Origin: Geotrypetes seraphini | Taxonomy: Eukaryota > Chordata > Amphibia > Gymnophiona > Dermophiidae | DNA length: 64,000 nucleotides | Direction of reading: 5' to 3' | Assembly: GCF_902459505.1 (NCBI RefSeq) | Contig: NC_047101.1 | Span: 14,668,705-14,732,704, forward strand | In this document: in pieces, positions 1-12,600 of the stretch | How the letters are laid out: the number at the start of each line of letters is the position of its first letter | How positions within the stretch are numbered: the stretch's first letter is position 1 | The notes under the pieces: generated by a model | The model's database searches: none | Told to the model about the DNA's origin: nothing | Seen by the model: only the letters and a program-made list of their open reading frames with translations | Position numbers and translations under genes: made by a program

Positions 1-192
1 TGGCGGCGGGGGGGCCCGATGGAGGCGGGGGGGGGGGGGCGTGCTGGATTGCGGGAAGGGGGTGCCGGTTCACAGGGGGGGACGTTCGCAAATCGAAGCG
101 CACTCGGTTTCCGAGTCGCCGATTTTGCGAATGTTTTGCTCGTCTTGCAAAACACTCGCAAACCGGTGCACTCGTAAACCGAGGTACCACTG
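1..192. mobile_element. Right end of a TIR element (Tigger/pogo-like MITE?)
   Basis: GC-rich sequence ending AAACCGAGGTACCACTG followed by TA. The end resembles TA-targeting pogo/Tigger-type termini. The other end lies upstream of the window, so the class is a guess. Confidence 0.4.
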
Positions 193-454
193 TATTTATC
201 TCAACACTGAAGAACAATACCTTTACATACTTTGAATGCATTGATATTGCACATGTTGGTAATCCTCTGTAAAAGAAGTTATTTTATATTACCACACTGC
301 TATGAAGCAGTGCACTTATTTTTCTTCACCGCAATGAGCATACAGTGTGGAAAGAGCAGAGCCGTAATTGCTGTCTTGAACTTCATATTAATTTTAGATG
401 TATAAAGAACTATTTCTTGAATTATAGCTTTGGTTTGTCATTTTGATCTTTCAG

Positions 455-641
455 GGAAAGTTAGAAGTTTAAGTTCATCTTTATGGTCGCTGACCCATTT
501 GACAGCATTGCACATCAGTGACAATTTCTTATCGCGCATTCCTCCGGATATTGCCAAGCTTCACAATTTAGTATATCTGGATCTGTCCTCTAATAAAATT
601 CGCAGTTTACCAGCAGAGCTTGGGAACATGGTATCACTCAG
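455..641 (+). CDS. CNOT6: CNOT6 exon, LRR part 1 (residues 38-100)
   Basis: The acceptor is ctttcag before 455 and the donor is cag|gtatgt after 641. The exon enters in phase 1 (last two bases of G38) and leaves after two bases of R100. It encodes LRR motifs such as LTALHISDNFLSRIP and LVYLDLSSNKIRSLPAELG. It is the first coding exon in the window; the preceding exon, with the start codon, is upstream of base 1. Confidence 0.95.
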
Positions 642-3600
642 GTATGTGTATTAAACTGTTTTTCTTTTGGTTGTAACTTTTTTTAAAAAGACGTGTTAAC
701 TGTGGGCCAGATATATTGAGCATTTACCCCATCAACAGAGAGTTCTATAAATAAAATGACCCACTACATCTTAACATACACTACTTAGATTTCATTCTTG
801 CAAGGAGTCACATAAGATATTTAAATATTATTAATTATTTCTTTATTAATTTTCAATTTAAATCAAGCTTACCACTTGTACAGAAAGCAATAGTCATAAT
901 AACAAAAAATCATAAAATAATTTAACATCCAACAAAAAAAACATTATTTAACTATTTATGCTCAAGTCCTCATACTAGATCCAAGTTTTAGAATTAGCGA
1001 AAAATTAAAGTTAACAGAAATTTTTAGCAAGATGCAAAAAGCTGAAGCACTGAAAATGAGATCTCATGATTATATTAGGGTTCAAGATATTCCTCCATCC
1101 AGACGAGACATTGCTACATAAGTTATCAATTGAGATGGTTCAAAGAATACATATTTAACAGAACGGTAACACACTATACATTTACATGGATGTCTCAAAT
1201 AAAAGGTAGCCCCCAGAGATGTAACCCCAGGTTTCAAAAAAATAAATTCACGTCGACGCTTCTGTGTCTCCCTTGTAAGATCAGGAAACATCTGTACTTT
1301 ACAACCAAGAAAAAATTTTTGTCTATTTTTAAAGTAAAGTCTTAATAACCATGTTTTATCTAACGGAAGCGCCACAGTTAGAATCAAGGTTGCTGGTAAT
1401 GCTTAAGAAATTTAAATATAAAAGAGCACCTCTTTAAAACCTAGTCTGTCAAGAAACGTAGGCACCTTTTATGTAACGACTAAATATGTGCATGTGTTAA
1501 TGCAAGCCATAGAACTAGTGTAAATATGCTTAGATGGGAATGTACATATATAAATAATCTATAACATTTTGCTCAAATGTGTTCCATGTCCATTAGAATG
1601 CCCACCTACAAAGTATGTACCATTAAAAATAGGCAAAAGGGAGAAGGAAAATCCAACGTGGTCTGCAGAAAACAACGAACAGACTGCAGATGATGTACAA
1701 GATGCAGGCGTAGTTTATTAATAAATGCAGTAACATATACAACCTTATAGCCAACCAAGGGACCCGACACGGTCCGTGTTTCAGATAACACGTCTTCCTC
1801 AGGGGTCCATGGTGGGTAAGGTATAAAGCAAACTGCATAAAAGATAACAAACACGCCAATAACGATCAAATGGGGTCAAGCAAGTCTTGCGCAGTAGCAA
1901 AAAAAGACTTGCTTGACCCCATTTGATCGTTATTGGCGTGTGTTTGTTATCTTTTATGCAATTTGCTTTATACCTTACCCACCATGGACCCCTGAGGAAG
2001 GCGTGTTATCCGAAACACGGACCGTGTCAGGTCCCTTGGTTGGCTATAAGGTTGTATATGTTACTGCATTTATTGATAAACTACGCCTGCATCTTGTACA
2101 TCATCTGCAGTCTATTCATTGTTTTTTTTCATTAAAGATGGGCACATACTTAACAAAATAGCATTGGCATTTACTTATAGAATTACCCCTTGAATGGAGA
2201 ACATTTCTTTGCTATGTATAGGCCCTAAATAATTTTATGCTTAGTAAGAAATTAAAAAGGCACATATTTTTTGGGCACATTTTTATGCACATATGCTGTA
2301 TTTTGGACAGACCTTTAAAATTGTATACATATCATTTTGTAATAGAAATATATGTATAGTTCAAAATGTTTTCCTCTTGGCATTTACACCTGTATCAGTT
2401 CATGACAGTTAACTGCTTGTTTAGACATGAGGTTTGTGGATTGAGGGAGGAACTGTACTTTCACTCTGGGTTGCAAGACAACCTTAAATAGCGAAAGAGG
2501 CAATTTGGACTTTGACTCTAATTGTTTCTCCTTGGATGGGCAGTTTAGCAAAATCCACTTCATGTACCTGAACAGAGTCTAGAGGGGTTATGGTGTGATC
2601 CAAATTATTTTTTTTATTTGTCTATTTTATTCTGCATGCAAGCCAGAAAGCTATCAAAACGGTGCACATTCAGGTATAATAAACATTTTCTGTCCCTGGA
2701 AGGTTCACAACCTAAGCTTGTACCTGAGGCAAAGGAGGGATTCGCCCAAGATCACATCTTTTGAGAACATAAGATTAAAACCAAAAGTAAATAAAGCAAA
2801 AACGAAACAAAAGTTCACGACATTTTGCTCCCCTGGTTCATAAGAACTGGGACTAGTTCCAAAGGTTTCCAAAATGTTTCCATACAATGATTGTTTTTCT
2901 AAAACTGTTCTCCTGTGACTTTTTGTAGGTGGTAAAAATTATTTTTCTCATCTAGTACTTTCTATTTGCAGCACTAGCTCGAGCTCTGTAACAAATGCAG
3001 ACAAAGGTACTGCTGAATGTAAAACCTGACCAATAAGATTACTTTTATAGAAAATGAGCATTTGTTTTCTTTTTAACATTGTTTCTGATTCTGAGCAAGG
3101 TGACTTGTGTTTGATCCTTGCCAAGGTTCAGAAAACAAGGAGAGAGTAACAATATGTGTGTGGTGTTTTTTTTTTATTATTAACAGGAGAGTTAATTGTG
3201 CAATTAACTCCTTTTGAGCCAATAAGCAAGATCACAAATTCCGATAAAACAAGATGTCAAATTCACATCAATAAAAACAACACAAGAAGTAGAAATCGCA
3301 TAAAAGATGACAAAAACCAGCTGTTCAGAACATTTGTGTCTACTAAGACAACAAAAAAAATCAGAATTATATCCAGAAAAGAGCAATAACCAAATAATAC
3401 CTAGATGAAAAGGGAAAAGTGTTTAACCTTCCTAAAGACAGAGAAGCTAAACTCTAAGGGCCTGATTCTCTAAAAGTGCGTCCTGATTTTAGGCAGCTGT
3501 AGGCATCCTACAGCTGTCTAATCAGCCAATCGGGATGCACGTTTTTAAAAAAAAAATGCTCCCCAGGCAGGCCGCCTATATTGAAGGCGAGGCCCGCAAG

Positions 3601-6600
3601 ACACCTAGGCCCTGATTCTGTATAGGACGCCCGGGAGAGGCGTCCTATTCAGAATCGGCCTAAACTAAACCCCGATTCTGTAACCGGTGTCCATGTTACA
3701 GACACGGGTTAGAGAATCGGGTTAGATTAGACACGGCCCGCTACACTTATCGCGGCAAGGGATCTCTCTGCCGCTATAAGTATAGCGGGCCGTGGCCCCC
3801 TGACCGATCGCTGGCAGGAGGGTGCCCAAACCCTCCTGCCCGAAGACGCACCCTCCTCCCCGACACTACCGACCGCCCCCCCCCCCGACATTACCGATCT
3901 CCCCCCCCCCCCCCCCCGACAATATTGGTCGCTGGCAGGAGGGTGCCCAATCTCTCCTGCCCGAAGACGCACCCCCCTCCCCGACACTACCGACCGCCCC
4001 CCCCCCCCCCCACATTACCGATCTCCCCCCCCCCCCCCGACAATATCGGTCGCTGGCAGGAGGGTGCCCAATCCCTCCTGCCCGAAGACGCTAACAACCC
4101 CCACTCCACCAAACCTGTTCTTACAGATGGGTCTTGCACGTCGAGCAAGCAGGCACGCCTCGTCGAAATGAGGCGGGCCCGCCCCTTCCTGGCCCATCCC
4201 GCCAAAGCCTAAGGCCTGATTGGCCCAGGCTCTAGAAGCCTAGACCAATCAGGCCTTAGGCATAGCGGGTCCGCCCATCCCTACTAAGTCTAAGGTCTGA
4301 TTGGCCAATCAGGCCTTAGATTAAGTGGGGATGGGCGGACCCGCTATGCCTTTGTAAAACAGGCCCTAAGCCTTCATGAAGGGGCTTTAACAGAACAGCC
4401 CTGCTTTGCTACTTAGGTGTAGTAAGGGAATGTTAAGTGATCTTGTATTTTAAATGCTTGATATTTACTGTACACTTGTTGTAAATTATAAATGAATAAA
4501 GAATTTTAAAAAAAGGAATGTTTTAAAGGCAAACTTAATGGAATGTCTTAAGCAAACAGAAATGTTACAGATGTCATGGAATATGCAGTCTGACATTGCG
4601 AGTCATTTCCTAATGGCATATATTAAGACCCATAAACTTTTAAATTTGCCCTACCATAGAATTGGGTATCGATGCAGCATATATAAAATGGTGGAAATAG
4701 AATCACTACAAGTTCATGTAAATCTGTCGTTTTCTCATGACATTGTGATTTTTATTTTGTTAATAGGGAACTCCATTTAAATAACAACCTATTGCGAGTT
4801 ATACCTTTTGAACTGGGAAAGCTGTTCCAGCTTCAAACGTTAGGTCTAAAAGGTATGCTTTATATTTAGTATTTTTATTTGTTAAAAAAAATTCTTTGCT
4901 GCACATTCTTGCCATTCTTGGCAGCTTCTAATATTTGAAGAATGGGTTAGGGTTGTTTGGTAACATTACACTGTAAGAGTGTTACAGCAGGCCTTTAAAA
5001 TTTCTCTTTGGCTTTAGGAACTAGCCCCAAAACGTACAAGCCAGTGACTAAAACCTTCTTCCCTCCCAAGCCAAGAGGGAATGGTTATTTCTTCTGAGAT
5101 GTTCTGCTGCTCCTTTTTAAGCCATGATTATTAAGGCTGCTTTTCCATTCTGTGTCTGACAGCTTAGTAAATCGGGCCCATAATGCAACAGAGCAGGCCT
5201 CTGGCAGAAATACAGAGCCAGCAGCAGCACCCTTCCCCAACCCTGCCAACTATGATGGCCTAGCCTTACCCCATCTCTTTTTTTTAATTTTTTATACCCA
5301 GTTTCTCCCTATCATCTCTCCTCCCTTAAATAAAGCACCCTGTAGCTCTTACCACCCATTAAAACAATCGACCACCTTCCCCCCAATTCTCTGTCCCTTC
5401 TCTAGTCAGCCTCATCCCTTTCTCTCAGAAACCCCGCTGATCCTCACTCTGTGTTCAGCTGTTCAAGAGCTACCTCTTCTTTGTCACAGCTACCACCTGA
5501 GAAGGAACTTCCTCCTCCCTGCATTATGTAGTTCTGTGTGAGTCTTTGCTGTGCAGAGAAGGAACTCTTACTTTGGTCTTCGATTCTCACAAGTCCAGCA
5601 TGAGGGTTTCTGCATGGAATGACCCGAGACTCATGTAGAGCCGCATAGTGAAGAAAGGATGATGTGGCTACTGTCGGAGCAGAAACAAGCTAGGGCATGA
5701 AATTCCCAGACACCAGGTGGTAGCATTTTCACGATCCTTGTATTAAAACAGATCACACAATTTTGAGGAGGTTCAAATTGCAGCATATAGAAATACTGAC
5801 TATCCAAGATGAAACCGGGTCCATAATTAATATCTATTTTGACCCTCCATATTAGCATAATTAATCTCCCTTTGTGGCACATCTTTTTTTGTGGGTAAAA
5901 TCCATACTGATAGGTAAAACCACTAGAAGATTAAAAAGAAGTATAAAAATAAAGTTGCTACAGCGGTTAGAACAAAACATATTATTTAGAAGTTAACAAA
6001 TTTCTTTGCCACAATTTCTACTAATCTGTCTTGAAATTTGACTTATAGAAAATGTTAAAAAGTAATCTCTTAGCGACATCCATCTAGCACTGATTGCAAT
6101 TTGCTTATGGTTTTTATTTTTTTGTTTTGTTTGACATGACTGATCTACTCCTAGGAAATCCCCTTGCACATGATATATTGGAACTGTATCAGGAGCCAGA
6201 TGGAACACGAAGGCTACTGAATTATTTGCTTGATAATTTAGCAGGTACTGCAAAAAGAAGTAAGTGAGGATCCCCTTGAATTTTTGTGTGTTTGTTCACA
6301 TGCAAGAAAGGAGAATTAAATTTTTATGTTAAATGTTTCAGTTTCATCTGAACAGCCACCTCCAAGATCTTGGATTATGTTACAAGAGCCTGATCGGACA
6401 AGGCCAATAGGTAAGTACCAGGGTTTCACATTTTCTTCTGTGGTTGATGTTTTAATCTGAGATTGTGTATGCATAGAAAAAGAAATACTGTGTCAACAAG
6501 TGGTAGCTGAATAAATGTATGAAGGGTATTTTTAAGGTTTCCAGTTCTCGCAGAAATGTAAAAGTACTGTGTTATTTTCATTTAAAGAGGGAAAAAGATT

Positions 6601-9600
6601 AACTTGAATATCAATTAAGGATAGAAAGTTGGGTACTCCACAAGGTATCAAATGGTCATCGAGACAGTGAAAACAATAGGACCACCCCCCATGGTGCTCT
6701 ACAGTTCTCTTTTCCTTCTCCCCCACCTCTGATTTTTTATTTATTTATTTATTTTTTTTCTTATCTTTCTCTACTGCAGTGTCTCTCAAACTTTTTAAAC
6801 TCTTGCACACTAAGCGAAGCAAATTTTTTTCACAGCACATGTTAATTGAAATTATAAAATTGCAAAATCAATAAAAAATAAAATTTGAGTTATTTAAAGT
6901 TCTTTAAGCTATGTATGGATAATTGTAACAACGGTGAAACTAAAGTAGATCGTATTGCTAATCAATGCGATGGATGTGCTTGTTTTTGAGTGCAAATTAA
7001 CTCAAAACATGGCTCGATAGTTGACAAGCAAACACACATTTCATCATCCACCATCTGCAGTCTTTTTCTTTTTTTTTTTTTTTTCAATTTCGGTCAAAAC
7101 TGAAAATCCAAGTTTGCAAAAATAAGATCCAAATGTTAACAAAGCCTTGATTGCTTTGTTGCACAGGTTAGGCTAACTATTGCATTAAAAATAAAATTAC
7201 TTGCCATTAGTTTTCAAGGACTAACATGTCAAAGAATGATACTTGTCTGGGCAGTTGTATCCTTACACAAACAGACTCTCATAACTTTGACAGACTCTTG
7301 TGTACATGACATACATGTCACCTATTCTAGTGTATACTTATGAAAGGAATTTTTTAAAATAAAGTAAAATTCTGGAATTTCTCATTGCACACCCGGAATC
7401 TTTTTGAGGCATATTACTGCCATGGCACACAGTTTGAGAGACTCTGCTCTACCAAGTTGGCACCAGTGTAAGCTGCATAACACCAGAAGCATTCGGTTGG
7501 CACAAGACCTTGAGCATCTATGCATTCTCAAGGTCTGCTGGCTCATATTGCCTTTTGAATCGGTAAGTTTTTTAATGGGTGGGGAGCCGGCAGGCTTTGA
7601 GCATGCGCTCAAAGCGTTGCACTGTCTAATCCTGATGCTTCTGGTGTTATGCAGCTTACACCGGTGCAGATCTGGGAGAGGTAGTTAAAGAATGAATACC
7701 TTGCTGGGGGAGAAGGGGAGGAGAGAAATGGTGGAGATGGAAGAGGTTATATCAATTTTTGATGTAACATTTTTTGGGGAAAAAAGATATATTAACTTCT
7801 AAGAGATGACATGGGAATTCAGTGGTCAACATTCTGTAGTATATCTAATGAAATCTGCCCATACACTTCACAGATTGCACATGAAAAATAAATGTTTTAC
7901 TAATTATTGTAAATTACTGGACTATCTAAATAGGGCATCTATATTAAGTATTGCAATTATTGTACTTTTAGTAACATCAAAAGGTAGACTATTATCATAA
8001 CAATCTGCAAGGATTTTAACATATTATGCTCCTTGCCTAGGTAGAAAGTACAAACATTTTCTTTTTCTCTCGAGGTGGATTTTTAATTACTTATCTTCTC
8101 TCTTGAGGTGGATTTTTCTTAATTACTTAGCTTCTAATCTTTGAGATCAGCATGCTTACTATAATCCTTACCATCTCTCTACTGTCGTCGTCGTCATGTG
8201 AACTTGTGTGACATCAGGGTGGTGTTTTTTTCTTGTGGAGGCAGTGCTTCCAATTGAATTAATTTTGTGCACACCATGAAGGAATGAGCTTGATCTGAAG
8301 CTTTCAGATTCACTGTTAATGCTCACCTCAATTCATTGTACCAAAAAAGAGCTGCCTCTTGAAGTTCAAATGGTATAGCCTGAACATACCACATCGTAGA
8401 TGTGTTTGGAAATTCTTTTCATTAGGCCAGTAGCAGCCAATACAGAAATGATCGCAATTATATTTTCTTGGTATCTGAGGAACTTCTCTTTCTCCACATG
8501 TAGTACAAAGGAATTGCTTGGCACTGACATTCATCAGCAGTGCTCTTTTTGTATTTTTCTCCTTTACCAAAATGTCTGGGTTTCGTTGGACTTCATTCCC
8601 CTTGAGTCTGTTATGATTATGAAACCAGTGGTTGATTTGGGGTTGTTTTTTTTTGCACTGCGATGCTAATATTTATATAGCTTCTAGTGGATGAGAAGTG
8701 TTGCCTTATTCTACCATTCTGTTTTCCTATAGCACTGTGGGCTATAAAACCATCTATTAATTTGATCAACTTCTGGTTTAACAAACTACTATTACATTAC
8801 ATTAGGGATTTCTATTCCGCCATAACCTAGCGGTTCAAGGTGAATTACAAATGGTTTGTCAGGACATTAGAAGTATTTAAGGAGTAGTTTGTACATTTCT
8901 TTGAGTTGCTAAGGATTACATCCGAATTGTCATGGTATTGGAAGTACATATGGAGTAGTTGCAGGTGATGCTTGGGACATTTCTGATTGAGTTAGGTCGG
9001 TTTTATGTGTTTTTTTGAATAGAAAGGTTTTTATTTCTTTTTTGAAGGTTTTGTAGTCTGATCGAAGTCAATAGATTGTAGAGTTGGGGGTCGAGTGTTG
9101 CAGCTCAAATGGCTAGAAGGTTGTCGTACTTTTTTTTTCTTTTGATGTTTTTGGTTGGAGGGTGTGTGAATGATACATGAGGTGGATTGAATTAGTCAAT
9201 TGTTCCAATAGGCTGGGCTGTCTCCATTTATTGCTTTAAATAGTAGGCAGTAAAATTTCAAGTGTAATCTCGCTTGTATTGGGAGCCGATGTGAGTCGTG
9301 GTATGCCTCTGTGATGTGGTCGAATTTCTTCAGTGAGTAGACCAATCTTAGGACTGTGTTTTGTATTGTTTGTAGTTGTTTTGTCTTATGGTTGCTGTGC
9401 AAGGGAGATATAGTATGTTGCAGTAGTCTATTAGATCTAGGATTAGGGATTGTACCAAGAGTTGGAATTGTTTTTTTGGCAAAGAATTTTCTGACTTGCC
9501 TCAGGTTTCTCATGACTGCAAATGATTTTTTTTAAATTGTTTTATTGTTTTGTTGATTTGTGGCTGCATTGTACAGCCTCTATTAGCACTCCCAGGAGTT

Positions 9601-12600
9601 TTAAAGTGGATTGGATGTGGTATGTTGTAGAGTTTATGACAAGGTTTGTTACGGTTGGGGTTTTGTTATTTTTGAGTAGGATGAAGTTTGTTTTGTCCGG
9701 ATTTAGTTTTAGTTTGTGGTCTTTCATCCATGTTGCTACTGTTCAAGTGTTCTGTGTATTGTGTCTGCAATGGATGGTGTTGGTTGACTACTATTAATTA
9801 TTTGTAAAATGCTACTGGATGTATGCAACGCTGTACAGAGCCACAAAGAAGACAGTCCCTGCTCAAATGAACTCACAAGCTAATCAATCAACACACACAG
9901 CCAGAATGCCAGGGTTGGGATTATAGTTAGCAGGGATGTTTGTTTGAACTACTGGCTAGGGTGGTGAGTAGAGGGCAGGTGGATTTTCAGCCTACTTTTG
10001 AACAAGGGAAAGGAAGTTTATTCCAGGCATATGGGGCAGCGCGATAAAAGGATCAAAATCAGGAACTGTAGAGTAGAATAATACCTTTTCAGTAATGAAA
10101 TTGATGACAATTTCCATTTCAATGGTGCAAAATCTGTATTTGTATGTTTACCAGGTTTGTTTGGTTTTTTTTGTTTTTGTTTGCTAGAAACCATCTTTTT
10201 TTCATCTACTATCCTATGCAGGAATTACCAGTCTTATCTTTAGAGATTACCATCCCCATGTTAAGTTTTGGCTTATTTGTTGTTTCTGAAGTGATTGACA
10301 CTTATTTTTATATTTGTTCATTAGTTTTATTTTTCTTGATTCCTGGTTTAATTCTCTAGAGAGCTTCTCTGAGAAATATCTTTGAATGAGTTAGTTTTGC
10401 AGATACCATAGCAGTAATAATAATAATAATAACTTTATTCTTGTATACCGCATTACCATGGAAGTTCTATGCGGTTAACAGATGAAGAGACTGTACATTT
10501 ACAGCGAAGCTACAATTTCGTTAATGTTACATTTACATAATAGACTATACATTTTCAGTCATGTTACATTTACATTTTAGACGTTAACTTTACGGTGAAG
10601 TTATTTTTTACAGCTAGGTTATATATACGGAGTAGTTACATTCGCTATAAGTTACATACAGTGGTGTTACAAATGGCAGTGTTACGTACGGTGGTAAAGA
10701 GTATGGGGGTGAGTCGAGGTCAAAGGAGGAGGAAGGTGGAGGGAGGGTAGATCAGAGGAATTTGTCAAAAAGGTAGGTTTTGATTAATTTCCTGAATGTT
10801 TGATAGGGGGGGGGAATTGGAGATGAGAGTAGAGAGGCATTTGTTTGACCCTCACTCCTAAGTGATACTATTAAGTAAGTCTTGGAGGCCTATGTTAGTA
10901 GCTCAGTCGATATAATCAATTTCTGCGAGACCCAATCCTCCTTTAACTTGGGGAATGTACAGTCTTGGCATACATTGATTCTTATAAGTGACCTTGCGAG
11001 TTTGGAGGCATTTTCTCATTCATTCACCAGTTTTTCAAGGTCTTTAAGAAGCTATTCTGCAGGTCCAAAGCAGTATGATGGCGCAGGAATTGCCAACCCA
11101 TAAATAACTTGTATCTTATTTCCTGATGATGATAGCAATAATATATATATATATTTTTTTTCCTGATCTTTTTTTTGGGTGATATATACTTGATTATCAC
11201 TTTTCTCCACTCCTACATATTTATATACATCTTCCAGTTCAAGTTCCTTTAACTCAGTCATCAGTCAAGAGGGATGTTTTCAGTTTTGTTCAACTTTCCA
11301 ACAAGGGAAGTTGCCCTAGCACATGTGTCCAGACTAAAAGTTATTTTGATGTCGTTTGAGAAGCTTTTTGTAACAGAGTTCAGCTAATTGTTGGTCACAT
11401 TAACGGTAGAGCTTCAGGTCATCTAAAAACAGCAAGGGTGATGTACCAGTAGCCTCTGGATTGCTGCCATGTTTGAGAGAAAGGCTAAGACCATATCCCA
11501 AAGAATTAAATAAGAGTACTACTTTGGTGGGCTACATGCAAACAAAATAGAAGTGGCAACAAGGAGTCTCTGAAATATGCCTCACCGGCATGACAGCTCT
11601 AATAGTCTTCTCTCCATTATCCTGGTATCTGATTAAATAACTTATCTTCTATTTTTTTTCATATTTCTGCAATTTTTGAGCTTCTGAAGTTACTTTCTGT
11701 AGATATGAAATTAAGATTATCTTCAGTTAGATTCTAAACACAAGCTGAAACATGCTACACTTTTTTGTGTTCAGAGGTGTCGCCAGCAAATTTATTTCTT
11801 TTAAATGGTTTTTGAGGAGGCAGCCTTTTATCTTCATTGGTTGGGCATGCTTTAGGATGTTGCCATGATATCAATATAGTCTCTTTGTGCTTATTCATAT
11901 TTACTTTATATTTTAGGTATCTACATAAATAGTTTTTTTTAGAACCCAAATTCAGCTGCCAACTCTGCATCGCTTGGGTCTTTATCCTGCCTTTTCCTCA
12001 TCTCTTGGTTTCCTAGCCTGTCTTTTAATCCCCCCCCCCCTCCTTTTTTTTTTCTTCTCATGGGTTCCTACCTACTAACTCTTCTAATTGTTTTGGCATC
12101 TTTTTTTTCTGGTGTTCCTTTCCAGAGCAGAATTAGAAAAGATAGTGAAGGCTGACCAAAATGATTATGGGGAATGGAACAGCTCTCAGGAAAAAATACT
12201 AAGGAGGCTGGGGCTCTTCTATTTGGAGGAGAGATAACTGAGGGGAGATATGATAGAGGTTTGTAAAATCCTGAGTGAAGTGGAACAGGTAAATGCTAAT
12301 CAATGTAGGAGACATGGACACACAGTGATCGTAGGCTAATTAAAAAAAAAAAAATCCAGTCTTTGTACCAGAACCATGAGTGTACATCCAACCCAAATTA
12401 AAATCTATACACAGATTTCCATGTTTGGCCTGCAACTGCTGACCTGTGATAGTGTCAAAATACAGGGGAGATAACTCGTAGCTTCCCAGCTGTCCTGGCT
12501 TTGCTATGCCCTTTCTGATATAATTAGTAAAAGAGCTGACACATCTGGGACAATGGGCCTTTTCTGATGTCAGTATAAGCAGAACAACTGCAGAGCCAGG

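Larger units (their letters stand above)
1670..2122. mobile_element. Large inverted repeat, Penelope-like element arms head to head
   Basis: Two arms of about 218 bp (1670-1887 and 1905-2122) are near-identical reverse complements separated by a 17-bp spacer. Each arm contains a hammerhead-like motif (1759-1808 on -, 1986-2035 on +). Inverted terminal copies with hammerhead motifs are a known property of Penelope-like retroelements; no reverse transcriptase is visible here, so this is a non-coding remnant. Confidence 0.6.

Noticed and set aside
3727-4212. Proline/glycine-rich ORFs
   Set aside because: Products of the C-rich minisatellite in three frames.
5152-5541. 129-codon ORF in a CNOT6 intron
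   Set aside because: No domain, no splice context and no similarity to a known family that I can see.
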